From the NCBI RefSeq assembly GCF_046098205.1, contig NZ_JBJURJ010000014.1, forward strand, positions 124,001 to 188,000: a stretch of 64,000 nt of DNA, written 5' to 3'. This stretch comes from Paenibacillus_AR mesotrionivorans. GTDB taxonomy: Bacteria > Bacillota > Bacilli > Paenibacillales > NBRC-103111. Both the position numbers and the translations under genes were made by a program. The notes below the pieces were generated by a model, which was not told the DNA's origin, made no database searches, and was given only the letters and a program-made list of their open reading frames with translations. The stretch's first letter is position 1, and every line of letters starts with the position of its first letter. Below, piece after piece: positions 8,973 to 16,694 of the stretch.

Positions 8973-9869
8973 TCAGCCGCGCAGATTATTGGCCAGACTC
9001 ATCATCGTATCTGCCGATGTTAATGCCCGGGAGCCCAGCTGGAAGGCGCGCTGCACCATCATCAACTCGGTCATCTCATCTGCCAAATTAACATTAGACT
9101 GCTCCAGGAAACCCTGCTTGACACTGATCGGCTTATCCAGACCCGTTTCCTGGGCGATAGGCCGCACGATGGCAGCCAGCTCCTGGGGATTGGCAGCGAT
9201 ACCCTCCGGTACTGTAAAGAGATTATCCCCTACCTGCTGCAGGAACTGCGGACGGAGAACCCGCACCAGCCCGATTCTGCCCTGCTCTACCGCATTCTCC
9301 TCCGGGTTGGAGCCGCTGTATGACCATACGGTGCCGTCAGCATCCACTCTAATCTTGTCCCCTTCGGGAATCGCAATGGGGTTGTCATTCTGGTCCAGAA
9401 GCAGATGCCCCTCCTGATTCGCCAAATAGAGGTTTTCCGTAGCCGTCATTCCCGCCGCTGCGGCTTGGGTATCGTCCAGCCTGGTCAGCTGGAAACTGCC
9501 GTCGCGGGTGTACAGAATATTGGCTGGCTGAGCCGGATCACCATCAGGTACCCGGACTCTAAACAGGCCGTCACCCTCAATGCCCAAATCGGTAGGGACT
9601 CCCGTATCCTTCAAGGTGCCCTGTTGGAAGTTGGTGGACACCTGGGACAGCTTAGCGCCCCAGCCCTGATTGAACCCAAGAGGAGTCAGACGCCCTTCCT
9701 TGCGGAAGCTCTGAGGCTGCTCCTTGACATTGTTCAGGATGTCCTCGAAGGTGGCTTCCTTGCGCTTAAACCCCGTCGTATTCAGGTTCGCCATATTGTT
9801 AGCCAGAATATCCAGCTTCTGCTGCATGCCGTTCATGGATACCATGGCATTAATCATAGAGTGATTCAT
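8973..9869 (-). CDS. flhP: Flagellar hook-basal body protein FlhP (FlgG-like)
   Basis: A rod/hook-family protein of 298 residues. The N-terminal flagellar rod motif (LDILANNMANLNTTGFKR) and the C-terminal heptad segment (SNVNLADEMTELMMVQRAF) are both present. In Bacillus, FlhO and FlhP form the distal rod. The ATG at 9869 has GGAGG with a 7-nt spacer. It lies 24 bp after flhO in an operon with mbl upstream. Confidence 0.93.
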   Translation of the reverse strand: MNHSMINAMVSMNGMQQKLDILANNMANLNTTGFKRKEATFEDILNNVKEQPQSFRKEGRLTPLGFNQGWGAKLSQVSTNFQQGTLKDTGVPTDLGIEGDGLFRVRVPDGDPAQPANILYTRDGSFQLTRLDDTQAAAAGMTATENLYLANQEGHLLLDQNDNPIAIPEGDKIRVDADGTVWSYSGSNPEENAVEQGRIGLVRVLRPQFLQQVGDNLFTVPEGIAANPQELAAIVRPIAQETGLDKPISVKQGFLEQSNVNLADEMTELMMVQRAFQLGSRALTSADTMMSLANNLRG

Positions 9870-9893
9870 GTTCGGTCCTCCCCTCCGGCCCTA

Positions 9894-10805
9894 TCAGACG
9901 CGGCCAACCTCATTAACCGCCTTCTCCAGGCTTTTATCGTAAAACTGGACCATCTTCTGGTTGGATTCATATGCCCGCGCTGCAGCCATCATATCCACAA
10001 CGGATTGGGTAGGATCTACATTGGAGCGCTCCAGATAACCTTGATGGAGCTGCACCTGCTCGTCCATCACCGCTTGGGTCACGCCATCCTCGTCTTCCTC
10101 ATTCACCCGGTATACACCGTTGCCCTCCCGGATCATCCGGTTGGGATTCTCCACCCGGGAGATCAGAAGCGATTTGGCAGCACCGGCATTATCCGTCAGC
10201 GGCAGGCCGTTCACCGCATCCAGCAGCTGGCCGTTGGCGAGAATCTTCACATTGCCGATGGGCTGTCCATTGGCATCCTGCAGGGTAATCGGCTGGCCGT
10301 CCAGACCCAGCACACGGTAACCCTCCGGGGTGATCAGCTGGGCATTCTCATTCACCGTCAGCTTCCCGTTGCGGGAATAGCGGCGTTCGCCGGCTTCATT
10401 CTCCACCGTCAGGAACGCCTGGGGCTGGAAGGTTTTCTCCCCTTCGGGAGATACGTACTTGCCGGACTTGTCAAAGGGAGGCAGATTCGCGCCGTTCACA
10501 TCCCGGAGGATGTTGGACACCAACGCCACATCCAGGGAATTTCCCGTCTCCTGCAGGTCGCCCTGCAGATAGATGGACAGATCCTCCTCCGCCAGCACAC
10601 CGGTATTGATCAGACCGAGACGTTTCACGGGTTGGCTTGTCCCCGGATCCATGGCAGAGATCAGCACCTCGGGAAAAGACCGGGATACCGCACTGCCCTG
10701 CTTAAAGCCGGGTGTATTGATATTGGAAATATTATTGGTAATGGTATCATGCTTGCGCTGCTGGGTAATCATGCCGGCCACCGCAGTATACATGCCTCTT
10801 AACAT
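9894..10805 (-). CDS. flhO: Flagellar hook-basal body protein FlhO (FlgF-like)
   Basis: A 303-residue paralogue of FlhP with the rod motif ITNNISNINTPGFK and the C-terminal VDPTQSVVDMMAAARAYESNQ segment. It is a structural component of the flagellar rod, exported without a cleaved signal. The ATG at 10805 is preceded by GGGAGG. The mbl-flhO-flhP order is conserved and separate from the main flagellar operon. Confidence 0.93.
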   Translation of the reverse strand: MLRGMYTAVAGMITQQRKHDTITNNISNINTPGFKQGSAVSRSFPEVLISAMDPGTSQPVKRLGLINTGVLAEEDLSIYLQGDLQETGNSLDVALVSNILRDVNGANLPPFDKSGKYVSPEGEKTFQPQAFLTVENEAGERRYSRNGKLTVNENAQLITPEGYRVLGLDGQPITLQDANGQPIGNVKILANGQLLDAVNGLPLTDNAGAAKSLLISRVENPNRMIREGNGVYRVNEEDEDGVTQAVMDEQVQLHQGYLERSNVDPTQSVVDMMAAARAYESNQKMVQFYDKSLEKAVNEVGRV

Positions 10806-10854
10806 GACGGACTATCCCTCCCGATCACTCATACTAGACATATATATCGGCAGA

Positions 10855-11853
10855 TCAATACTTTCTTTTAATAACCTTGTCCAGGTTGTCCAGCATAATG
10901 CCGGTCCCCTTAACCACACAGTGCATCGGATCCTCTGCCACCAGCACGGGAACCTTAAGCTCTTCAGCCAGAAGCATGTCCAATCCGTGAAGCAAAGCGC
11001 CGCCGCCGGTGAGAATAACCCCGCGGTCGATAATATCCGCCGACAGCTCCGGAGGAGTGCGCTCCAGCACCGACTTGGCCGAGGTCACAATGGCGGACAC
11101 CGGCTCCCAGAGGGCTTCGCGAATTTCATTGGAGTTGATGGTGATGGTCAGCGGAAGTCCGGTTACCATATCCCGTCCCCGGATATCCATCTCTTCATAG
11201 CGGTCATCGCCGAACACCGTGGCAATGCGCACCTTGATATCCTCTGAGGTGCGTTCTCCGATAAGCAGCTTATACTTGTTCTTGATGTACTTCATGATCG
11301 CGTTATCGAACTTGTCCCCTGCGATCTTAATAGAAGAGGAGGTTACAATGTCGCCCATGGAAAGCACGGCAACATCCGTAGTTCCTCCGCCAATGTCCAC
11401 GACCATATTGCCGTAAGGCTGGAAAATATCCATCCCGGCGCCAATTGCCGCAGCCTTCGGTTCCTCTTCCATATACACTTCTCTGGCCCCGCTGCGTTCA
11501 GCCGCTTCGCGGATGGCCTTCTGCTCCACGGATGTAATATTCGTCGGTGCACAAATAAGAATCCGCGGGTGGCTGTACCACTGCTTGCCGCCGATTCTTG
11601 CTATAAAATGCTTGAGCATCTTCTCTGTGATCTCAAAGTCTGCAATTACGCCATCCTTGAGAGGGCGAATAGCCACAATGTTGCCGGGTGTGCGGCCTAC
11701 CATCTTCCTCGCGTCTTCGCCAACGGCCAGGACATTCTTCGTATCGCTTTCAATGGCCACTACCGAAGGCTCGTCGAGAACCACGCCGCGCCCCTTAACA
11801 TGAATCAGGACATTCGCCGTCCCAAGGTCAATTCCAATATCCTTGCTGAACAT
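10855..11853 (-). CDS. mbl: MreB-like rod-shape protein, Mbl by position
   Basis: An actin-fold cytoskeletal ATPase that guides lateral wall synthesis. The phosphate-1 loop (GIDLGTANVLIHVKG), the phosphate-2 loop (VVDIGGGTTDVAVLS) and the adenosine motif (LTGGGALLHGLD) are present. The 332-residue length is typical. The gene lies between spoIIID and flhO, where Mbl is encoded in Bacillus. The ATG at 11853 has AGGAGG 11 nt upstream. Sequence alone cannot fully separate Mbl from MreB or MreBH. Confidence 0.93.
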   Translation of the reverse strand: MFSKDIGIDLGTANVLIHVKGRGVVLDEPSVVAIESDTKNVLAVGEDARKMVGRTPGNIVAIRPLKDGVIADFEITEKMLKHFIARIGGKQWYSHPRILICAPTNITSVEQKAIREAAERSGAREVYMEEEPKAAAIGAGMDIFQPYGNMVVDIGGGTTDVAVLSMGDIVTSSSIKIAGDKFDNAIMKYIKNKYKLLIGERTSEDIKVRIATVFGDDRYEEMDIRGRDMVTGLPLTITINSNEIREALWEPVSAIVTSAKSVLERTPPELSADIIDRGVILTGGGALLHGLDMLLAEELKVPVLVAEDPMHCVVKGTGIMLDNLDKVIKRKY

Positions 11854-12023
11854 GTTACACGTATCCTCCTAAACCAACCGTCCGTCCCCACAAAAAAGAC
11901 CGGTGCTTCAAATGTAAACAGGCTAGGGATATATTTCGACATCAAAACGGAATATCCTTTTTCATTAGAGGAAAAGTTTTGTCGGGTGGGGAGGGGGCGA
12001 TCAGCTTATGCTTGCGGTATGCC

Positions 12024-12314
12024 CTAAGATTTAGCCGATACCAGCTGCTCCGGAGTCCGGGTATGCCGGGTCTTCTTGTATTTGACCTTGGTGGCCTCGC
12101 CGCCCCTCAGATGCCGGATGGACTTGTGGTAGTCCAGAATCGTCTTCACCTGATTGGCAAGCTCAGGATTAATCTCCGGAAGCCGCTCTGTCAAATCCTT
12201 ATGGACCGTACTTTTGGACACACCGAATTCCTTCGCTATGGTGCGGACGGTACTGCGGGATTCCACAATGCTCCGGCCGATCTTGATGGTCCTCTCCTTG
12301 ATGTAATCGTGCAC
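12024..12314 (-). CDS. spoIIID: Sporulation transcription factor SpoIIID
   Basis: A 96-residue DNA-binding protein that acts in the mother cell, repressing or activating many sigma-E genes. The helix-turn-helix TIAKEFGVSKSTVHKDL lies at about residues 25-41, and a basic C-terminus (GEATKVKYKKTRHTR) follows. It starts at GTG 12314 with AGGAGG and an 8-nt spacer. A close sigma-E promoter match lies 36 bp upstream, in agreement with its known control. Confidence 0.97.
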   Translation of the reverse strand: MHDYIKERTIKIGRSIVESRSTVRTIAKEFGVSKSTVHKDLTERLPEINPELANQVKTILDYHKSIRHLRGGEATKVKYKKTRHTRTPEQLVSAKS

Positions 12315-12349
12315 GCCCCTCGCCTCCTGTGCTCGAGATAGTTTGGTAC

Positions 12350-12377
12350 ATTATATGAGGAGGGAGTCCATATATGC
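12350..12377 (-). promoter_or_regulatory. Sigma-E promoter of spoIIID
   Basis: On the minus strand the -35 region GCATATA (12371-12377) and the -10 CATATAAT (12350-12357) are 13 bp apart. The -10 differs from the sigma-E consensus CATACAAT at one base. Confidence 0.72.
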
Positions 12378-12430
12378 GTTGTTTCCTGCGCAACTTGAGC
12401 CAAACCCCACAAAAAGCAGGGCGGAACATG

Positions 12431-12453
12431 AAAAAGCAGGGGAAATCCCCTGC
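12431..12453 (-). terminator. Terminator downstream of spoIIQ
   Basis: The stem GCAGGGG/CCCCTGC has a 4-nt loop and on the minus strand is followed by TTTTT. It lies 31 bp after the spoIIQ stop and upstream of the spoIIID promoter. Confidence 0.88.
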
Positions 12454-12484
12454 CTTTCGTCTATGCGGTTGGCTTTAGGCCCGT

Positions 12485-13384
12485 TTACTTCTTGGTGGCT
12501 GCATCGGAGGTTTGGGTGCTGGCTCCGGTTGCCTGTCCTTCTGTGCCACCGGTTTGGACCGAAGCTCCGGCAGTGCCGGTTTTGGCGGCTGCATCTGCAG
12601 TGCCGGTTGTTGTGGTTCCGGTTGTTGTAGTTCCGGTTGTGCCTGTGCTGGCTGTAGCGCCAGCCGGATTCAGGAACTGCTCCGGATTCACGGATGCACC
12701 GCTGGCGCCTTGGCGGACCTCAAAGTGAAGATGGGTGCCGTGATCCTTCTCCAGCTCATTACGGCCTGCTTTGGCGATGACATCGCCCTTTTTCACGTCG
12801 ACGCCCTTTTGCACATTGACGCTGGCCAAGCTTTGGTACACGGTGACCAGACCGTTCGGGTGGGTGATTTCCACCTGATAGCCCACCAGCGGATTTTTTT
12901 CCACCAGGGAAACCTTGCCGCTTAATGCAGCCAGCACCTCAAATTCCTTGTCATCCTGACGGGCCAGATCCATACCCAGATGCGGGGTGAAGGTGTCTCC
13001 GTATTCCACCAGAGCAGCTTGCTTGATGTTGTCGGCAGCCTTTTCCTCATAGAAGGACATGATCTGCTCCACTTCGCCGCGGTCCTTCACCGGCCACTGC
13101 ATGGTTTCCACAGGGGCGGCCACCGGAACGGCTTCCTGGCCGGGGTTCATCACGGTTTCGGTAACCGATTGTTTACCTCCAGCATCCTTCACTGAGCCGC
13201 CGCTGCCCTGATAGACCCATACCAAGGTTAGAATAAGGGCGGCTGCTGCCATGTACACGGCGGGGAATACCCACTTCTTGCTAAACAGTCTTCTCCAGGA
13301 AAATGCGGTTGCCTCCGCAGGAACTGCCTCTTGGGATTCGCGGGTTCCTTTGGCTTCTTGCTCGTTCTTCTTTTGATTATCCAT
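12485..13384 (-). CDS. spoIIQ: SpoIIQ-type M23 (LytM) forespore protein
   Basis: A single-pass membrane protein (segment at about 38-58) with an extracellular LytM domain. The family forms the forespore side of the SpoIIQ-SpoIIIAH channel. The zinc ligands look complete: H135 and D139 in HLGMD, and H218 and H220 in THLHFEV. B. subtilis SpoIIQ is known for a degenerate first motif. The last 55 residues are a Thr/Gly/Ala-rich low-complexity tail. The ATG at 13384 follows GAGGTGAT. A sigma-F promoter match and the position between spoIID and spoIIID support the assignment over a generic M23 peptidase. Confidence 0.9.
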   Translation of the reverse strand: MDNQKKNEQEAKGTRESQEAVPAEATAFSWRRLFSKKWVFPAVYMAAAALILTLVWVYQGSGGSVKDAGGKQSVTETVMNPGQEAVPVAAPVETMQWPVKDRGEVEQIMSFYEEKAADNIKQAALVEYGDTFTPHLGMDLARQDDKEFEVLAALSGKVSLVEKNPLVGYQVEITHPNGLVTVYQSLASVNVQKGVDVKKGDVIAKAGRNELEKDHGTHLHFEVRQGASGASVNPEQFLNPAGATASTGTTGTTTTGTTTTGTADAAAKTGTAGASVQTGGTEGQATGASTQTSDAATKK

Positions 13385-13405
13385 GTTTATATCACCTCAT
13401 CAACC

Positions 13406-13433
13406 AGTGTTGCCAGATAGAATCGGTTTATAC
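13406..13433 (-). promoter_or_regulatory. Sigma-F promoter of spoIIQ
   Basis: On the minus strand GTATA (13429-13433) and GGCAACACT (13406-13414, fitting GGnnAnAnT) are 14 bp apart. They lie 22 bp upstream of the start codon. spoIIQ belongs to the sigma-F regulon in Bacillus. Confidence 0.75.
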
Positions 13434-13481
13434 GCGAGGTGATAGATTTTTTGTTTTAGATTTTAGTAGGACTGTTACGGT

Positions 13482-14531
13482 CTAGCTTTTGGGATAACCT
13501 GCACTGCTGATACTCACACCTTTATAGTAATAACGGATAATCTCCTCCGCACTTTTGCCTTCCTTGGCCATGCCGTTGGCGCCCCACTGGCTCATGCCCA
13601 CCCCGTGTCCGTAGCCGTAGGTGGTAATCTTCACTTCACCGCCCGATAGCTTCCATTCAAATTGGGAGGAATTGAGGCCCAGCTTCTCCCGGACCTCACG
13701 TCCGGTGAAGGACTTGCCGCCGATGCTGATTTTGCCGATGCGGTGCCCTTCCGTTGTGGAGATCACCTTGCTGCCGGTGACACCGGCCGATGCCGTTACC
13801 GTACCGCTTAAGCCCAGCTTTTTCAGAAAATCCTTGTAGGTTACACTCACGGTTTCCTTGAAACGGGGTGATAGCTTGGCATCCCAGGGAGAGGGCACGC
13901 TCCGCAGATAAGGAACCTTGTCTCCCCAATAGTCTTCGGAGTTTTCGGTATAGCCGTTGCTGGTAGAGAAGAAGACTGCATTGATCGGCTTCCCGTCATA
14001 GAGGATAATCCGGCCCTCCGTTTCCAGCACGGCACGGTTCAGCTTCTCCCAATTGGTCGTGGCGGCAGATCCGCTCCACTTGCCGTTCAACTGCTCCTGG
14101 GTCAAATAAGCCTGATGGGCTACCGTATCCGTAACGACGGCACCTTGAAGGGGAACCTGGCTGGTGTCATTGTCCTGCAGGCGGCGGACAATGTAGGTCC
14201 GGGCGGCCAGTGCCTGGGCCTTCAACGCCTCCAACTCAAAATCCACCGGCATTTCCGCGGCAATTACCCCGCGTACATAGGCCTCTATGGGGACTTTATC
14301 GATTCTTTTCTCCCGGGAAAGATACACCGGCACCAGCGGCAGCGAAGCTTCAATGGACTGGGTGTTGGCCAGAACAGCGGCTGCAGGCTGCCCGTTCTCC
14401 GGCGGGGCAGTCTGGCTCTTGGGGGAATCCGGCACTAATGCGTGGATGGTAAGCGTCAGCAGGAATGCCCCTGCAAGACTTGCGGCCATCCAGAGAGGGA
14501 CATGTCTCTTGATGTGGTTCGTGAGATTCAT
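13482..14531 (-). CDS. spoIID: Stage II sporulation protein D (SpoIID)
   Basis: A membrane-anchored lytic transglycosylase that thins septal peptidoglycan during engulfment together with SpoIIP and SpoIIM. It has an N-terminal membrane segment (about residues 12-32) and the catalytic Glu in VIAAEMP (E93). A C-terminal motif, TYGYGHGVGMSQWGANGMAK, is present. The ATG at 14531 has AAAGGAG with a 6-nt spacer. It lies downstream of murA, as in Bacillus. No convincing sigma-E promoter was found by eye. Confidence 0.96.
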   Translation of the reverse strand: MNLTNHIKRHVPLWMAASLAGAFLLTLTIHALVPDSPKSQTAPPENGQPAAAVLANTQSIEASLPLVPVYLSREKRIDKVPIEAYVRGVIAAEMPVDFELEALKAQALAARTYIVRRLQDNDTSQVPLQGAVVTDTVAHQAYLTQEQLNGKWSGSAATTNWEKLNRAVLETEGRIILYDGKPINAVFFSTSNGYTENSEDYWGDKVPYLRSVPSPWDAKLSPRFKETVSVTYKDFLKKLGLSGTVTASAGVTGSKVISTTEGHRIGKISIGGKSFTGREVREKLGLNSSQFEWKLSGGEVKITTYGYGHGVGMSQWGANGMAKEGKSAEEIIRYYYKGVSISSAGYPKS

Positions 14532-14575
14532 AGCGGGCTCCTTTGGTTCCAAGGAGAACTGCGGCAAAAATAGAC

Positions 14576-14640
14576 GGGCTCATTTCTCTCGCAGCTCCCA
14601 TGTAGTAGGATGAATAGGTTGTTATCTATCCTATGAGCCC
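14576..14640. repeat. Imperfect inverted repeat upstream of spoIID
   Basis: GGGCTCAT (14576-14583) and ATGAGCCC (14633-14640) flank a further pairing of AGGATAG with CTATTCATCCT. Transcribed, this could fold as a branched hairpin about 45 bp before the spoIID start. Its role is unknown; it may be part of a leader or a weak terminator. Confidence 0.4.
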
Positions 14641-14725
14641 GCTCCTTTTGATAGAACCCCTTGGTTGTTCCGTTTGCTAGGGCGTGTTAGGCCGTATTTG
14701 CAAACACGTTCTGGCCTCCAGCTGC

Positions 14726-14772
14726 AAAAAAAGAGCATGCCCCGTGCAGCTTTATGCTGCCGGACATGCTCC
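14726..14772 (-). terminator. Terminator downstream of murA
   Basis: A long interrupted hairpin (GAGCATG...GCAGC/GCTGC...CATGCTC) is followed on the minus strand by TTTTTTT. It lies 15 bp after the murA stop. Confidence 0.9.
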
Positions 14773-14786
14773 TTTTAACGTATGTT

Positions 14787-16115
14787 CTACGCCCAGGTAG
14801 GCGAGATGGCGAAGATACCCACGTCCTGACGCTCCTCCGTACGCTCCCGTTCCGCTTCCGGGTCCACCCGGCGGATATCGGCGCCCATGGCGGCCAGGCG
14901 GCCCTCCATATCCACATACCCTCTGTCGATATGGTGCAGGCCTGTAATTTCGGTTTCTCCGTCGGCGACAAGACCCGCCAGTATTAAAGCCGCTCCCGCC
15001 CGCAGGTCGGTGGCGCATACCTTAGCCGGCGCCAGCCGGTGCAGGCCGTTGATAACAGCGGCGCGCCCTTCCACATTAATATGGGCCTTCATGCGGGACA
15101 GCTCCTCCACATGCATGAAGCGGTTTTCGAAGACGGTTTCCGTAATGACCGAGGTCCCTTCCGAAACAGCCAGCAGCGCCATCATCTGCGCCTGCATGTC
15201 CGTAGGAAATCCGGGGTATGGCAGAGTTTTCACATCAACGGCGGTCAGTCTGCGGTCTGCGTATACAGAGAGCCCATTCTCCAGTTCGCGGATTTCCGCG
15301 CCCATCTCCTGGAGCTTGCTGACAATGGGCATCATATGATCGTAAATAGCCCCCTCAATTCGAATGGCCCCTTGGGTAATGGCAGCTGCGACCATATAGG
15401 TGCCCGCTTCAATCCGGTCGGGAATCACCGTATGTACAGCGCCGTGAAGGCGTTCAACCCCTTCAATGCGGATCACTCCGGTCCCGGCACCGCGGACCTT
15501 GCCGCCCATTGCATTTATGTAATTGGCCAGATCCACAATCTCCGGCTCCTTGGCAGCATTCTCAATCAGAGAAGTGCCCGAGGCCAAAGCCGCGGCCATC
15601 ATAATATTCTCCGTTGCACCTACACTGGCTACATCCAGATAAATCTTGGCACCCTTGAGCCTTCCCTTGATTCTGGCCTCAATATATCCCTGGCCTACCT
15701 CGATGCGGGCACCCATAGCCTCGAATCCCTTGAGATGCTGGTCAATGGGCCTGGTGCCGATGGCGCAGCCTCCTGGCAAGGATACACGGCATTCTCCAAA
15801 CCGGGAGAGCAGCGGCCCCATCACCAGAAACGATGCTCGCATCTTTCGCACCAGCTCGTAGGATGCCTCCAAAGAGGTAATATGTTCCGCATTGATGCGT
15901 GTTGTTTCATTATAATATTCCGCTTTCGCCCCCAACGTGGCCAAAAGCCGGTGCATCACCTTTACATCCTCCAGATATGGCACGTCATGAATGACGCTTT
16001 CGCCCTCCGAAGCCAATAAAGAAGCTGCAATAACGGGCAGCACAGCGTTTTTAGCGCCCCCAATGCGGACGCTTCCCGCCAGTCGCTTGCCGCCGCGGAC
16101 GATGATATGGCTCAT
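14787..16115 (-). CDS. murA: UDP-N-acetylglucosamine 1-carboxyvinyltransferase (MurA)
   Basis: MurA transfers enolpyruvate from PEP to UDP-GlcNAc, the committed step of peptidoglycan synthesis and the fosfomycin target. K22 and N23 (GGAKNAVLP) and the catalytic Cys in LPGGCAIGTRPIDQHL (C117) are present. A Cys here predicts fosfomycin sensitivity. The 442 residues include a short charged tail. The context (DUF1146 gene upstream, spoIID downstream) corresponds to Bacillus murAA. Confidence 0.97.
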   Translation of the reverse strand: MSHIIVRGGKRLAGSVRIGGAKNAVLPVIAASLLASEGESVIHDVPYLEDVKVMHRLLATLGAKAEYYNETTRINAEHITSLEASYELVRKMRASFLVMGPLLSRFGECRVSLPGGCAIGTRPIDQHLKGFEAMGARIEVGQGYIEARIKGRLKGAKIYLDVASVGATENIMMAAALASGTSLIENAAKEPEIVDLANYINAMGGKVRGAGTGVIRIEGVERLHGAVHTVIPDRIEAGTYMVAAAITQGAIRIEGAIYDHMMPIVSKLQEMGAEIRELENGLSVYADRRLTAVDVKTLPYPGFPTDMQAQMMALLAVSEGTSVITETVFENRFMHVEELSRMKAHINVEGRAAVINGLHRLAPAKVCATDLRAGAALILAGLVADGETEITGLHHIDRGYVDMEGRLAAMGADIRRVDPEAERERTEERQDVGIFAISPTWA

Positions 16116-16219
16116 ATGGCTAACCTCCGCGTAACAGATTCGTCTTTCATTCCATGCACACTATCCACAGCATTCGCAGCCGCCTTTCATTTTGAAGCCG
16201 TAGGGCGGACATGAATCAC

Positions 16220-16248
16220 GCAATATTTCTTACTCCCATTGTTGACAA
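16220..16248 (-). promoter_or_regulatory. Candidate sigma-A promoter of murA
   Basis: On the minus strand TTGTCA (16243-16248) and TATTGC (16220-16225) are 17 bp apart, about 105 bp upstream of murA. The -10 is weak. The rest of the 317-bp gap 16116-16432 shows only a short AT-rich stretch with a duplicated ATAAACGCT and no gene. Confidence 0.4.
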
Positions 16249-16432
16249 ATTGTGCGGATGTTATTCGGTTGCAGGTTCTTTTACCCGGAAGCCTGCCTTT
16301 TATAAACGCTTTAATAAACGCTATACTCGAATCTACCCGGCAAACTGCAGCTTTAATCGCTCCCCGCGTATGTTTATGCTGTCAGATTGCATACAGCCCT
16401 TATAAAATCCGCCAAAACGGAAGCCGATAGGC

Positions 16433-16681
16433 TTAAAACAGCCCCTTCATCATCCCGGTCCATTCAAAATAAGCAATCAGAAAGCTGGCTACCTGATAAC
16501 CCAGGGCAACGGACAGAAAAATCAGCAGGATCTTGGCGGGGGTGCTTTTGGGATTCTTCAAAAAAACATCCAGGCGGAGCTGCTGAAGGCCCCACCAGGA
16601 AAACGCAATACAGATCAGGACCACCACAATATAGGTCATCCCTGTAATACCCAGGCCGGTAAAAAACGCGTCATTCTCCAT
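16433..16681 (-). CDS. DUF1146 small membrane protein (YwzB-like)
   Basis: An 82-residue protein with two hydrophobic segments (about 14-32 and 50-70) joined by a conserved WWGLQQLRLDVFLKNP loop, as in DUF1146. In Bacillus this gene lies between atpC and murAA. The function is unknown. It follows the S8 protease by 13 bp, so the two may be cotranscribed. Confidence 0.85.
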   Translation of the reverse strand: MENDAFFTGLGITGMTYIVVVLICIAFSWWGLQQLRLDVFLKNPKSTPAKILLIFLSVALGYQVASFLIAYFEWTGMMKGLF

Positions 16682-16694
16682 CCCTTTATCCCCC

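Noticed and set aside
14532..14700. Sigma-E promoter of spoIID
   Set aside because: CATAGGAT and CATCCTACT were considered, but no -35 of acceptable quality lies at 13-15 bp.
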